From Alphaproteobacteria bacterium (GTDB lineage: Bacteria; Pseudomonadota; Alphaproteobacteria; Micropepsales; Micropepsaceae): a stretch of 64,000 nucleotides of DNA. Position 1 is the stretch's first letter. Every line of letters starts with the position of its first letter. Shown here in pieces: positions 52,382 to 60,139 of the stretch. The notes under the pieces were generated by a model. The model saw only the letters and a program-made list of their open reading frames with translations. It did no database searches and was not told where the DNA came from. The DNA is taken from NCBI GenBank assembly GCA_019245415.1, contig JAFARO010000007.1, positions 62,001-126,000 of the forward strand, read 5' to 3'. A program made the position numbers and the translations under genes.

Positions 52382-52406
52382 GAAACAATATGGGGGATTT
52401 TGTTTC
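52382..52406. repeat. Tyrosine-recombinase core-like site, left copy
   Basis: GAAACAA and TTGTTTC are 7-bp arms around an 11-bp spacer TATGGGGGATT. The same 25 bp, with the right arm altered to TTGTTGC, is present in inverted orientation at 54710-54734. In this copy the ATG starts a short frame MGDFVSPISLPALQHWW, reminiscent of the first residues of the integrase at 54726. It lies in the 355-bp gap 52333-52687, which holds no other recognised feature. Confidence 0.7.
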
Positions 52407-52687
52407 ACCGATCTCGCTTCCGGCCTTGCAACATTGGTGGTGAAGATCAAACTCACCGTACCCACATACGACTTGCAATTAGCTTATCGCCCTCTGAACA
52501 GGCGCAGTCAGAGCGTTGGGTGTCCTTTCATTTTCGCTAGCTCTGGCGATACGAAAAAATTGCAGGAACCACGCTCGAAGATCGTCAACACCCTAAATAA
52601 GCCTCGTCGCGCCTGCGTTCCCGGGTTGCAATTGTGGATTGCATAATGTATGGCTAAACTTCAACGGTGGCTGTTGGGGGGGCGGAT

Positions 52688-53302
52688 ATGAGGAAGGTCG
52701 CACTCGCACTATTGTTTGTGCCAATCTTGGCGGGCTGCCCATCTTTGCCGCCACCGCCCGTCTCAAGCCAGGTTTTGAACATGCCAACGCTGCCACAGCG
52801 GCAATCCAACTGGTGCTGGGCCGCAAGCGCAGAAATGGCAATGCGCTACTTGGGCCTCGATGTGCCCCAATGCGTGCAGGCTAGTTATGAATTCCGACCG
52901 CCAAACGACGGCAGCCCGGATGTTGGCCGTAACAAGTGCTGCGATGCGCCGTCGACGAACTGCAATCAAGGGGGATGGCCCCAGTTTTCTACGTATCATT
53001 TCGACGCTTCTAACACATCAAATGCGCCGCTGAGCTTTGAGCAAATCCGGACAGAGATCGACGCCAAGCGGCCAGTCCTGTTCAGCTGGCATTGGGTTGG
53101 CAACGGCGGCCACATGATGGTGATCGTAGGCTATGTGACGATTGGCAACCTTCAATACGTAGTCGTCAACGATCCCGAGCCATATACGGACCTCAATGAG
53201 CCCGATGGTGGTACCCGAACGACCATGAGCTATGAAACCTACGTGAGCGGCTGGGACCATACCCATTGGAACGACTACTACGACATCCATTTCCGGGGGT
53301 GA
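52688..53302 (+). CDS. Papain-like (C39/C70-type) cysteine peptidase lipoprotein
   Basis: 204 residues from ATG 52688. Lipoprotein signal MRKVALALLFVPILAGC with lipobox LAGC (Cys17). The peptidase domain has QRQSNWCWAASAEMAMRYLG (nucleophile Cys43), GNGGHMMVIVGYV (His142) and VVNDPEP (Asn161/Asp162). Predicted to be a surface- or periplasm-anchored peptidase. Two extra Cys clusters (NKCCD, NCNQGG) may form disulfides. The next secreted-protein gene starts after 1 bp, so they are a functional pair. Confidence 0.87.
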   Translation: MRKVALALLFVPILAGCPSLPPPPVSSQVLNMPTLPQRQSNWCWAASAEMAMRYLGLDVPQCVQASYEFRPPNDGSPDVGRNKCCDAPSTNCNQGGWPQFSTYHFDASNTSNAPLSFEQIRTEIDAKRPVLFSWHWVGNGGHMMVIVGYVTIGNLQYVVVNDPEPYTDLNEPDGGTRTTMSYETYVSGWDHTHWNDYYDIHFRG

Positions 53303-53303
53303 T

Positions 53304-53954
53304 ATGCGTATCGCACTGATATTTTGCGCTACCTGTCTAGTTACGCTCTGCGTTGGTTCGACTACGACGAACTCCGCCGAACCCGGCGACGTGCGCGTGA
53401 CAGCGGCTTCGACGACAGCACAAAGGCAGGCTGCGGAGCGAGGGCTCGCAGCATTGCAGGCGCTGGTCGCGACCGCGCCAAATGTTGGCCTCGGCTTCGC
53501 AAAACCCGAGGACGTGCGGCGCGCCAAGCTCGAAACGCCTCTACGCGTCTACCTTGTCCGGCTAGACGCCTTGCAGGCGATGAACGATCGAACACCGCTG
53601 AGCAGCCTTCTGCTCGATGCACGGCGCACGCTGTATCCTGTTACAGTCGATGGTCGTGTTGTTTCGGGACTTTTTGCCCAAGAGAACAACGGTACTTGGA
53701 CGGTACAGCAGTTCGGCGAGGCCGCACTAGCCCGAACGTCCGATGCGCACCGGCGCAGCGTCAACGACATTCTGGTCTGGATACCGGCAGCAAAATTGTA
53801 CTTCGTCGGCAGCGGCACTGGCAACGCGCTTACATTGACGCCCTTGGTGAACGATCCGCGCTTCGGCTTCGCGGTCGACCAGAATATGCCGGCACGAGCC
53901 GTTCTCGAGCGCGTGGCGCACGCAATGGCTGACTACAACGGTCTTCCGCAATAG
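53304..53954 (+). CDS. Secreted protein partnered with the papain-like lipoprotein
   Basis: 216 residues with a signal peptide (MRIALIFCATCLVTLCVGST). The mature part is mixed alpha/beta (TPLRVYLVRLDALQAMNDRT, LYPVTVDGRVVSGLFAQENN) with no recognised domain. It starts one base after the peptidase stop. It could be a substrate, chaperone or inhibitor of that peptidase. Confidence 0.75.
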   Translation: MRIALIFCATCLVTLCVGSTTTNSAEPGDVRVTAASTTAQRQAAERGLAALQALVATAPNVGLGFAKPEDVRRAKLETPLRVYLVRLDALQAMNDRTPLSSLLLDARRTLYPVTVDGRVVSGLFAQENNGTWTVQQFGEAALARTSDAHRRSVNDILVWIPAAKLYFVGSGTGNALTLTPLVNDPRFGFAVDQNMPARAVLERVAHAMADYNGLPQ

Positions 53955-54024
53955 GGGCGCTGCCAAATCGTCCTAAATATGTGGTGGCCAGCCTACCAAC
54001 GGACTCGGACTGCGACCGTTCCGC

Positions 54025-54726
54025 TCACTGTGGAGCGCATCCAAGCAATTCATCAATGCCTTCCCATGTTCGCCTCACGAAATCTCGCTGCTCGGCGCCC
54101 AGGACTGTCGTGTAGATGAAAGTTGTTTGGATGCGCGCGTGTCCGAGGCAACGTTGTATTAGCTCGATAGGAACCTCTTTGATCCGCGCATCGACGGCAA
54201 AGGCATGCCGAAGCGCCTTAGGCGTGCGAAGCCACGGGGGGAGGTCTGCCAGCTCTGCAATCATTTTCGCGCGCCGCCACGCTGTCGAGCGACTGAAAGT
54301 CCAGAGCCGTTGTCGCGGAGCGCTGATAGGTTGCCGCTTTGCCGCTCTCCAATGGTGAACACTTTCCAGATGATGGAAAAGTTGCTGCGGCACGGGAACG
54401 GCGCGAATGACGCCTTTCTTCCGGCGCTTCAGCGTCTCAATATTTATGGTTCCGTTCGGCTCGTCCAGATCCTTTGGGGCCAACGCGAGTGTTTCAGAGA
54501 CGCGCGCGCCCGTAGCCATGAGCACTGAGCAGAACGTTGCCGTTTCCCCTCCCACGCTAATCGCGGCACGAAGAAAGGCTATGCGCTCGCTTGGTACCAG
54601 GTATTTGCGGCGCCCCTGAGGGTCGAAAAGCGAGTATTCCATACCGCTCTTTTTCTTTTCCCAGAGCGGCCGTCGTCCAATATTGCGTATTGACTTGCCT
54701 AAGATGCTTGCAACAAAATCCCCCAT
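54025..54726 (-). CDS. Tyrosine recombinase/integrase, short form
   Basis: 233 residues. Catalytic residues are in place: Arg75 in ATGARVSETL, Lys in the beta-hairpin (TLKRRKKGVI), ALRHAF (Arg173, His174), LGHARIQ (His196) and Tyr205 in TFIYT. The N-terminal arm and core-binding domains are almost absent, so it resembles small, stand-alone recombinases. Its start codon lies inside the right copy of the 25-bp inverted repeat, which suggests the repeat is its own recombination site. Confidence 0.92.
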   Translation of the reverse strand: MGDFVASILGKSIRNIGRRPLWEKKKSGMEYSLFDPQGRRKYLVPSERIAFLRAAISVGGETATFCSVLMATGARVSETLALAPKDLDEPNGTINIETLKRRKKGVIRAVPVPQQLFHHLESVHHWRAAKRQPISAPRQRLWTFSRSTAWRRAKMIAELADLPPWLRTPKALRHAFAVDARIKEVPIELIQRCLGHARIQTTFIYTTVLGAEQRDFVRRTWEGIDELLGCAPQ

Positions 54727-54734
54727 ATTGTTTC
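54710..54734. repeat. Tyrosine-recombinase core-like site, right copy (inverted)
   Basis: On the minus strand this reads as the 52382-52406 site with 24 of 25 bases shared or so (right arm TTGTTGC in place of TTGTTTC). It overlaps the start codon and first codons (MGDFV) of the integrase. Together the two copies bracket the peptidase, secreted protein and integrase genes. Confidence 0.7.
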
Positions 54735-54924
54735 ACCAGAATAGCACGCCCTCGCGCGAGCATTTGCTGCGTTCTGAACAATATCTGCAGGGTATTTAGT
54801 CAGCTTACTGAGTATATATGCGTGGTTGTTCGGGGGGCACGCGTCCCGTTACTGGTGGTTTGCTCATATCAAAGCTATATTTGCACCGCATGCTTCGCAC
54901 TGCATGTGATTTCGAGGAGTGATC

Positions 54925-55764
54925 GTGGTGGCCGGAAACAGAGAGGTTGACCTCAAAGCCGCGATCAATGCGATTTCGGACGTGATCCAAAATCGGCCCC
55001 GGCCGCTGAGGGAGTTTGACCAAATCTATATGAAGGCTGGCGACATGGTGATGCAGAGCGAGCTCATCGCGCGCTGGACAAATGGCAAGCGGGTCGCCTT
55101 CATCGGAGATGGCGACGCGATCAGCGTTTCCATCGCATATCTCCACAAGAGGGGTATCTTCGAATACGGCCCGTCGAAGATCGTCCTCTTCGACTTCGAC
55201 GAGCGCATTTGCAACGCAGTCAAACGATTTGCTGACAAGGAACGGCTCGACCAGCTCGACGCCGAGTTATACAACTGCTTGGAACCATTCCCCAAATGCG
55301 GCCAGTTCGATGTGTTCTATACGAACCCGCCCTGGGGTGCGAGCAACAACGGCGAGAGTGTAAAGGTCTTCGTCGGCCGGGGTATGGAAGCAATAGGCTA
55401 TGCCGGCGAGGGCGTGGTTGTGATTGCCGACGATGAAGAGCTTGCGTGGCCGAAGGTCGTGCTACAGGCTGTGCAGAGATTTGGGCTGGAAAACGGCTTC
55501 TTCGTACAGAAGATGATGTCCCAACTGCACGAGTACCACCTGGACGATGCGCCCGATCTGAGATCATGCAATCTCTTGTTCAAGGCGGTGTCTGGAAGCA
55601 AGACGGCAAGACCGAGCGTTGCCACCCCACAAGAGGCGTTGGAAAACTTTTATGGGCGCGAGAACCCGCCTCGCGTACTATACGTGCGGGAGAAGAAGCG
55701 CGTGGACTACGGCAAGGCAAACGAAGACGAGTATTCGTTCGAGCTGTTGGATGGTGCGAAATGA
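54925..55764 (+). CDS. Methyltransferase-fold protein related to BpsA (aminopropyltransferase-like)
   Basis: 279 residues; GTG 54925 or 54928 follows GAGGAG. Rossmann motif VAFIGDGDAISVSIAYL, acidic strand IVLFDFDERICNAV, and FDVFYTNPPWGASNNGESV (NPPW) match the branched-polyamine synthase/PF01861 class, as does the opening REFDQIYMKAGDMVMQSELI. It could equally modify a nucleic acid, because NPPW is also typical of N-methyltransferases. It overlaps the next gene by 4 bp (ATGA), an obligate-looking pair. Confidence 0.8.
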   Translation: MVAGNREVDLKAAINAISDVIQNRPRPLREFDQIYMKAGDMVMQSELIARWTNGKRVAFIGDGDAISVSIAYLHKRGIFEYGPSKIVLFDFDERICNAVKRFADKERLDQLDAELYNCLEPFPKCGQFDVFYTNPPWGASNNGESVKVFVGRGMEAIGYAGEGVVVIADDEELAWPKVVLQAVQRFGLENGFFVQKMMSQLHEYHLDDAPDLRSCNLLFKAVSGSKTARPSVATPQEALENFYGRENPPRVLYVREKKRVDYGKANEDEYSFELLDGAK

Positions 55765-56345
55765 GAAATGCACTCCTCAATGATCGGACTGGCATACTTT
55801 ACATGAAGGTTGGCACACATGCGCAGGAACCTCTGGACGCGATCATTGCGCGAAAGGCGAAGGAAATCGAAGACGAGGGATTTGCGCTCTGGGGCTATGG
55901 CGGAAACACCTGTCATCCAAGCACCATGGTGCAACCATTTGGCCGCATTTTCGAGAAGAGAGGTGGTCGCATCTTGCTGTGCATGCAGGAAATGAACTCG
56001 TCTCATTTTGCCGAACAAGTGCGCGCAGACGCTTATTCCGTCGATGGCATCACATGGCAGGATATACCGTCTGGCATCAACGTCCTTGGGTCACGTTATG
56101 CGCTGAAGATTAGAGACTTGCGCAAGGTAGACGAGGTGCTCCCCTTGGATCGCACGATCGTGGCGGTGGGTAACAGCCAAGGTCGTCAGGGAAGCCGATA
56201 TATCCAAGGTCGGGTTGATAAAGCCTGCCTGGAACTCAGCCCAGACGCCGAGGCCACAGACGAAGATGACGAGCGCACGGTTGGTATCAATCTCGTGGCC
56301 GAGATAGAGCAGCCCTATGCTTTTTTTCTCAAAAATCGGACATGA
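55761..56345 (+). CDS. Unknown protein with LWGYGGN motif (family member 1)
   Basis: 194 residues. KVGTHAQEPLDAIIARKAKE then GFALWGYGGN (about 42-51) followed by a beta-rich domain (RILLCMQEMNSSHFAEQVRA, VAVGNSQGRQGSRYIQGRVD). The same order of motifs occurs in the 58348-58959 protein (FGAEAGETVAQILRRKEKER, FLWGIGN), so they are distant paralogues. No named family recognised. Translation is coupled to the BpsA-like gene, and the 3' end overlaps the convergent PIN gene by 17 bp. Confidence 0.72.
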   Translation: MRNALLNDRTGILYMKVGTHAQEPLDAIIARKAKEIEDEGFALWGYGGNTCHPSTMVQPFGRIFEKRGGRILLCMQEMNSSHFAEQVRADAYSVDGITWQDIPSGINVLGSRYALKIRDLRKVDEVLPLDRTIVAVGNSQGRQGSRYIQGRVDKACLELSPDAEATDEDDERTVGINLVAEIEQPYAFFLKNRT

Positions 56346-56979
56346 GAACCTTTGGCGCATCTGCGCGCAGTGCTGCGACGTAGCTGTTGAGTGCGTCGAG
56401 CCAATCTCCCACATTTGCTTGCGAGCTATGGCAAGCGAAGCAGATGGACGCCGATTTATCGACGTGACGTTCTGAACATACGGCGTCCCGTATGGCAGTC
56501 GTGTCGCCCGTGCCAAGCAACGTGATGAACAGCTGTTCGAGGCAGGCAATTTTCGAGATAAGAGCGGATGGGGCTGGGACGATCTCAACAAGCGCTTCTA
56601 GAGCCCGAATTGCCCTCTTATCTCCTGTTACCAGCAGCGGGATAGCGCGAACAATCACGATCGCGGCGAGTTGGCTCTCGCCCGCGTCGAGCGCCAGGGC
56701 CATCTTTTGCGCCTCGAACTCCAGGTCTGCCGCCAGTTCACCTTCTTCGCTTGTAGGTTCCAACAGCGATGCGGACTGGAGGAACGCGAGGAACCTTGAC
56801 TCCGCCACGATCGGGCTCTGCTCTAGGGTTGCTCTCTTCAAACGTGCCAACACGGTGTACTTAGTCGAACCGAGAAGCGCAGCATTACCGTCACCACAAA
56901 TTAAGCAGGCGGTCGCTTGTTGGAGCAGCCCGTAGGCCGAGCATTTGACAAGAACGTCGGCGTCTAGCGCAACGTCAGG
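56329..56979 (-). CDS. PIN-like nuclease-fold protein
   Basis: 216 residues from ATG 56979, which overlaps the end of the ImmA/IrrE gene (ATGCCTGA). Acidic residues fit a PIN active site: DVALDADVLVKCS near the N-terminus, ALDAGESQLAAIVIV (about 97-111) and LLVTGDKRAIRAL. A Cys/His-rich C-terminal part (ICFACHSSQ) is unusual. PIN proteins are RNases, commonly toxins. Here it is the last gene of an XRE-ImmA/IrrE-PIN operon. Confidence 0.77.
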   Translation of the reverse strand, partial: PDVALDADVLVKCSAYGLLQQATACLICGDGNAALLGSTKYTVLARLKRATLEQSPIVAESRFLAFLQSASLLEPTSEEGELAADLEFEAQKMALALDAGESQLAAIVIVRAIPLLVTGDKRAIRALEALVEIVPAPSALISKIACLEQLFITLLGTGDTTAIRDAVCSERHVDKSASICFACHSSQANVGDWLDALNSYVAALRADAPKVLMSDF

Positions 56980-58042
56980 CATGGCGATCAATTTCAAGCA
57001 CAGTCTGGAGAAACCGCGCCATTTCGTCAGTTAATTCCGACCAGTTGAGGGACCGCCCGACAACGCCGTTGATGGCCTGCCAGATGTTTGCCCCATCTCC
57101 GTAGATATACTTCAATGCGCCATACGCTTTATTCCATCTGCCGGTGTTGTGGCCGAAACACAGCGCTATGGTTCCGGGTTCGATTGCCAATCCGCCGGCC
57201 GATTGAATCGCGACCTCGGCAAGTTGCCTAGCCAAAAAGGACTTGGTTTCTGTCGTTATGACGGGCTCGGGAGAACCCGTGAGCAGTTCGAGCGCAAACC
57301 GATCGGCTGCGGTCTCTTCGTCGTCAACATTGTCCTTGTCCGTTCGCAGGATGTCTCCCACGTCCACAAGCGCGCTTTCATTGGCGAGATGCCCGGCGGC
57401 GATATGGCCGAGTTCATGAGCGATGTAGAAGGCCACGGGTGCGGGATACTTTGCTCGTTGGCTAAGCAGTATCGCGTATCGCTCCCCGACGCGGACGGCC
57501 ATCGCGGCCATACGCTTTGCCGATAGCGGGAAAACTCTCAGGTAAGCAACGGGAATGCCCAGCGACCAACAGGCACCTACAATGTCCGGAAGCCGCACAA
57601 ATGGCTGGTGCTCGAGTACCGCTCTGCGCAGCGTCGCGGCGGACCAAGGAACGTATGCCTCGTCGGAATGCGAAGCGGCTATGAGAGACCGGGCTATCGT
57701 AGTGCCGAAAGATGCGAGAGCGCCTTGTTCAAAATCTGTCTCCGCAGAGAGCCGCTTATATTTCGTGCTATCCCGCCAGACGAACGTTGGTGGTTCGTCC
57801 CGCATCATGGACCGGGGATCTAGGCCGAGCTTTCGAGCCAGAGAGAAACGAAGTTCGTTGCGAGCCGAGGCGGACGCATCGGCATCATCGTCCCACCATT
57901 CCGGCCAAGCCGCGTTTATCGCCGACTGGGAAAAACCAGAGGCGCGCAACGCAGTCTTCAGCTCTTTTCCGGTCTTCGGCAACTGCGAATCAGCTCCTGG
58001 TTCGCTTCGTCCTAAACTTCCCGAGCGCGCCGATGACGTCAA
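56975..58042 (-). CDS. ImmA/IrrE-family metallopeptidase
   Basis: 355 residues. The zinc site is FYIAHELGHIAAGH, with a downstream DDEETAADRFALELL Glu. The N-terminal 100 residues (KELKTALRASGFSQSAINAA) look helical and HTH-like, as in Xre-COG2856 fusions. ImmA/IrrE enzymes cleave XRE repressors, so the upstream XRE protein is the likely substrate. The listed start overlaps the XRE gene by 53 bp; a later TTG near 57984 is possible. It overlaps the PIN gene at its 3' end. Confidence 0.92.
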   Translation of the reverse strand: MTSSARSGSLGRSEPGADSQLPKTGKELKTALRASGFSQSAINAAWPEWWDDDADASASARNELRFSLARKLGLDPRSMMRDEPPTFVWRDSTKYKRLSAETDFEQGALASFGTTIARSLIAASHSDEAYVPWSAATLRRAVLEHQPFVRLPDIVGACWSLGIPVAYLRVFPLSAKRMAAMAVRVGERYAILLSQRAKYPAPVAFYIAHELGHIAAGHLANESALVDVGDILRTDKDNVDDEETAADRFALELLTGSPEPVITTETKSFLARQLAEVAIQSAGGLAIEPGTIALCFGHNTGRWNKAYGALKYIYGDGANIWQAINGVVGRSLNWSELTDEMARFLQTVLEIDRHA

Positions 58043-58301
58043 TCACAGCATCGGCGTGTTCGTCGGTGTTGTCCCATATTCGACGGAACGCAGCGATGAC
58101 GCGATCCGTAGCCGCATATCGAGCGTCCACGATTTCTGCATAACTGAATAAACGATCACGAGCGGCGCTCCGCCGCATTGGCACGCCCGACAGCGCTCTA
58201 CAGACCGTTGACTGGCTCACCTTGGCGAGACGCGCCAGGGCGGCCTGGTTCAGGCCGCGCTTTGTCATGAACGCTCTCAGTTGTTCGCCAACCTCTTGCA
58301 T
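57990..58301 (-). CDS. Small XRE-type repressor of the ImmA/PIN operon
   Basis: 103 residues from ATG 58301. HTH: EQLRAFMTKRGLNQAALARL, then KVSQSTVCRALSGVPMRRSA. The C-terminal 45 residues are helical (DRVIAAFRRIWDNTDEHADA). The start codon lies in a TGCATAACTGCATAA repeat, so it probably represses itself. It is divergent (46 bp) from the 58348 gene, which is likely co-regulated. Confidence 0.87.
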   Translation of the reverse strand: MQEVGEQLRAFMTKRGLNQAALARLAKVSQSTVCRALSGVPMRRSAARDRLFSYAEIVDARYAATDRVIAAFRRIWDNTDEHADAVIDVIGALGKFRTKRTRS

Positions 58302-58311
58302 AACTGCATAA
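58297..58311. promoter_or_regulatory. Operator candidate TGCATAACTGCATAA at the XRE start
   Basis: The sequence contains TGCATAA twice and covers the XRE start codon. A 14/15 match, TGCATAACTGAATAA, occurs inside the XRE gene at 58137-58151. Repeated sites at a repressor's own promoter suggest autoregulation. Confidence 0.38.
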
Positions 58312-58347
58312 TATGAGGATACTACCGTCGATACCAGAGGGATTGCG

Positions 58348-58959
58348 ATGGGCTTGCCGGAGCACTTTTGTTGGACGCGGTTCGGAGCCGAAGCGGGGGA
58401 GACTGTCGCGCAGATATTGCGAAGGAAGGAGAAAGAGCGGTTAGGGAACGACGGGATTTTTCTGTGGGGCATCGGAAACGGCATAGGCCCCTCGCTGCGA
58501 GAGCTTCTGAAAATTGAGCAATCCCCGACGGTGCTCTTCAGCCCCATCCGAAACCTGCCCCGCGATCAGGACGTATCGCCAGAAATCGTCATTCGTTGGC
58601 AAGCTGGACGTGCGCTTGATGGCAAACGGTTCGAGCTGCCACCGGCTTCGGTGGTGACGAGCGGCGCGCGCCAAGGCGTGAAAGTCCATCGGCGTTACGC
58701 GCTTGTCTGCCATTCGGAGCGAGCCGTGCAACTTGGCTCACATGGCAACATGAGGCTTTCCCACCTCGCCAATTTTCGAACAGGCGCTAAGGTCGGTTCA
58801 TCCCAGGTAACTGCGGTAGTTCGATACGATCCGTCGCGGCCAACGGCAGGCCCGGCCTATAGGGTCGCGCTGCGCGCAACTCTTATTGCCCCATACATTG
58901 TGGAGCTGATTGATCCAGTCGTCATTGCACCACCCGAAAAGTCGCAAATTGCTGCGTAG
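58348..58959 (+). CDS. Unknown protein with LWGIGN motif (family member 2)
   Basis: 203 residues. RFGAEAGETVAQILRRKEKE followed by GIFLWGIGNGIGPSLRELL (about 36-54) and a beta-rich remainder (VLFSPIRNLPRD, KVHRRYALVCHSERAVQLGS, FRTGAKVGSSQVTAVVRYD). The order and spacing match the protein at 55761-56345. It starts 46 bp from the divergent XRE gene. No named family recognised; the fold could be PUA/EVE-like (speculative). Confidence 0.7.
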   Translation: MGLPEHFCWTRFGAEAGETVAQILRRKEKERLGNDGIFLWGIGNGIGPSLRELLKIEQSPTVLFSPIRNLPRDQDVSPEIVIRWQAGRALDGKRFELPPASVVTSGARQGVKVHRRYALVCHSERAVQLGSHGNMRLSHLANFRTGAKVGSSQVTAVVRYDPSRPTAGPAYRVALRATLIAPYIVELIDPVVIAPPEKSQIAA

Positions 58960-59097
58960 ATCAACACAGCGCGCTCGCAGTCGCCGCGCAAATCCGCGTG
59001 AATCTGCTGAGGTTTACTATCTCCGACCTCGCGTGTAAGGTCGATTATCTGGAAGATTTTGGTCAGACTTCTCAGGGCTATTCGACGGAGACGTGTA

Positions 59098-59553
59098 ATG
59101 AACCAGTCGCGTAAAAAACTGATCGAGCGCTACGACTTGGATTTCCTGCGCGAGGAGTATTGTCGCCGGTTTGGACGTACGACCGCCGATTTCGAGGAAG
59201 CGGCTCGCGCCCTCCGCACGTTCTTCACGCTCGTCTCGTCCTCAACAAAGCCGTTGGCGATTACGAGCGAAAAAGTGGACGACCTTTGGCACATGTTCAT
59301 CTTGTTCACGCCTCAGTACCGTGAATTTTGCGATAAGTTTTTCGGTCGCTACATAGACCATCAGCCGAACACTGACCGAACGCCGGTCCCGGCTTCTGCG
59401 CTCCTGAACCTCTATCAAGCCCTCGACGAGCAGTTCGGGGAGGTAGACGATTTCTGGCTTCGTGACCTCCCGATATCGGTGCAAGCCAGCTTGCTGAGGA
59501 ATGAAGTGCCTGACGTAACCGCTCTGAAGTGGTCTGGCTGGACAGGCGTGTGA
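59098..59553 (+). CDS. GRDP/DUF1399-like protein
   Basis: 151 residues from ATG 59098, after ACGGAGACGTGTA. EKVDDLWHMFILFTPQYREF then CDKFFGRYIDHQP is the VDxxWHxHIL...FC...HxP signature of glycine-rich-domain (DUF1399-like) proteins, with His and Cys residues placed to bind metal. Function unknown. It follows the LWGIGN protein by 138 bp on the same strand. Confidence 0.77.
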   Translation: MNQSRKKLIERYDLDFLREEYCRRFGRTTADFEEAARALRTFFTLVSSSTKPLAITSEKVDDLWHMFILFTPQYREFCDKFFGRYIDHQPNTDRTPVPASALLNLYQALDEQFGEVDDFWLRDLPISVQASLLRNEVPDVTALKWSGWTGV

Positions 59554-59565
59554 TCGGCGGAATTT

Positions 59566-60135
59566 TTATTCGAGCTTGCTCAGCATTTTCTGAGCAAGGC
59601 CCGTGAGTTCCAGATATCGGCCACGAATCTCGAGAACCGCTAGAAGTTCGGTAAGCGAAAATCCCGCGAATAGAATTACGGGCCATATCGTCCTGACATC
59701 GGAGTCGCGGATGCGGAAAGTCTGAAAGAGTTGTCTGACGGTTGGGTCCCGCGCAAATGCACCATCGAGCAAATATAGCCCAATAAGTATCATACATGCG
59801 TAGATGAATCGCGTGAATAAGCGGTTCAGCGCCTCTCGGCCCCACTCCGATAGGCACTCATCGAGACGCCTTCCAAGACACGTTATCAGGCTAAAGCGCG
59901 GGCCCAACCGAGACCGCATTGCGAGCTGAACCTCATTGACGGTAGGGTCTCTAAAAGGGCATCCGTGTTCGGCGCCGCAGCTCTCGCGCACCTGTCGAAC
60001 TTCATCTATTTTCGATCTGATTCGTTCAAGGCGGCGTAACACGAGCGGCCCCCACACCGGCAAAACGATTACGGCGATCAGGCCGAAGACCGCCAGAACG
60101 TACGTGCTGGTTTTTATATCGGGCCAGTCGAACAT
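59566..60135 (-). CDS. Hypothetical membrane protein
   Basis: 189 residues with three hydrophobic segments: YVLAVFGLIAVIVLPVWGPL (about 12-31), FTRFIYACMILIGLYLLDGA (about 107-126) and IWPVILFAGFSLTELLAVLE (about 149-168). A cytosolic coiled region carries CGAEHGCPF. No family recognised. It begins 4 bp downstream of the symporter stop and is probably its operon partner. Confidence 0.68.
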   Translation of the reverse strand: MFDWPDIKTSTYVLAVFGLIAVIVLPVWGPLVLRRLERIRSKIDEVRQVRESCGAEHGCPFRDPTVNEVQLAMRSRLGPRFSLITCLGRRLDECLSEWGREALNRLFTRFIYACMILIGLYLLDGAFARDPTVRQLFQTFRIRDSDVRTIWPVILFAGFSLTELLAVLEIRGRYLELTGLAQKMLSKLE

Positions 60136-60139
60136 GACA

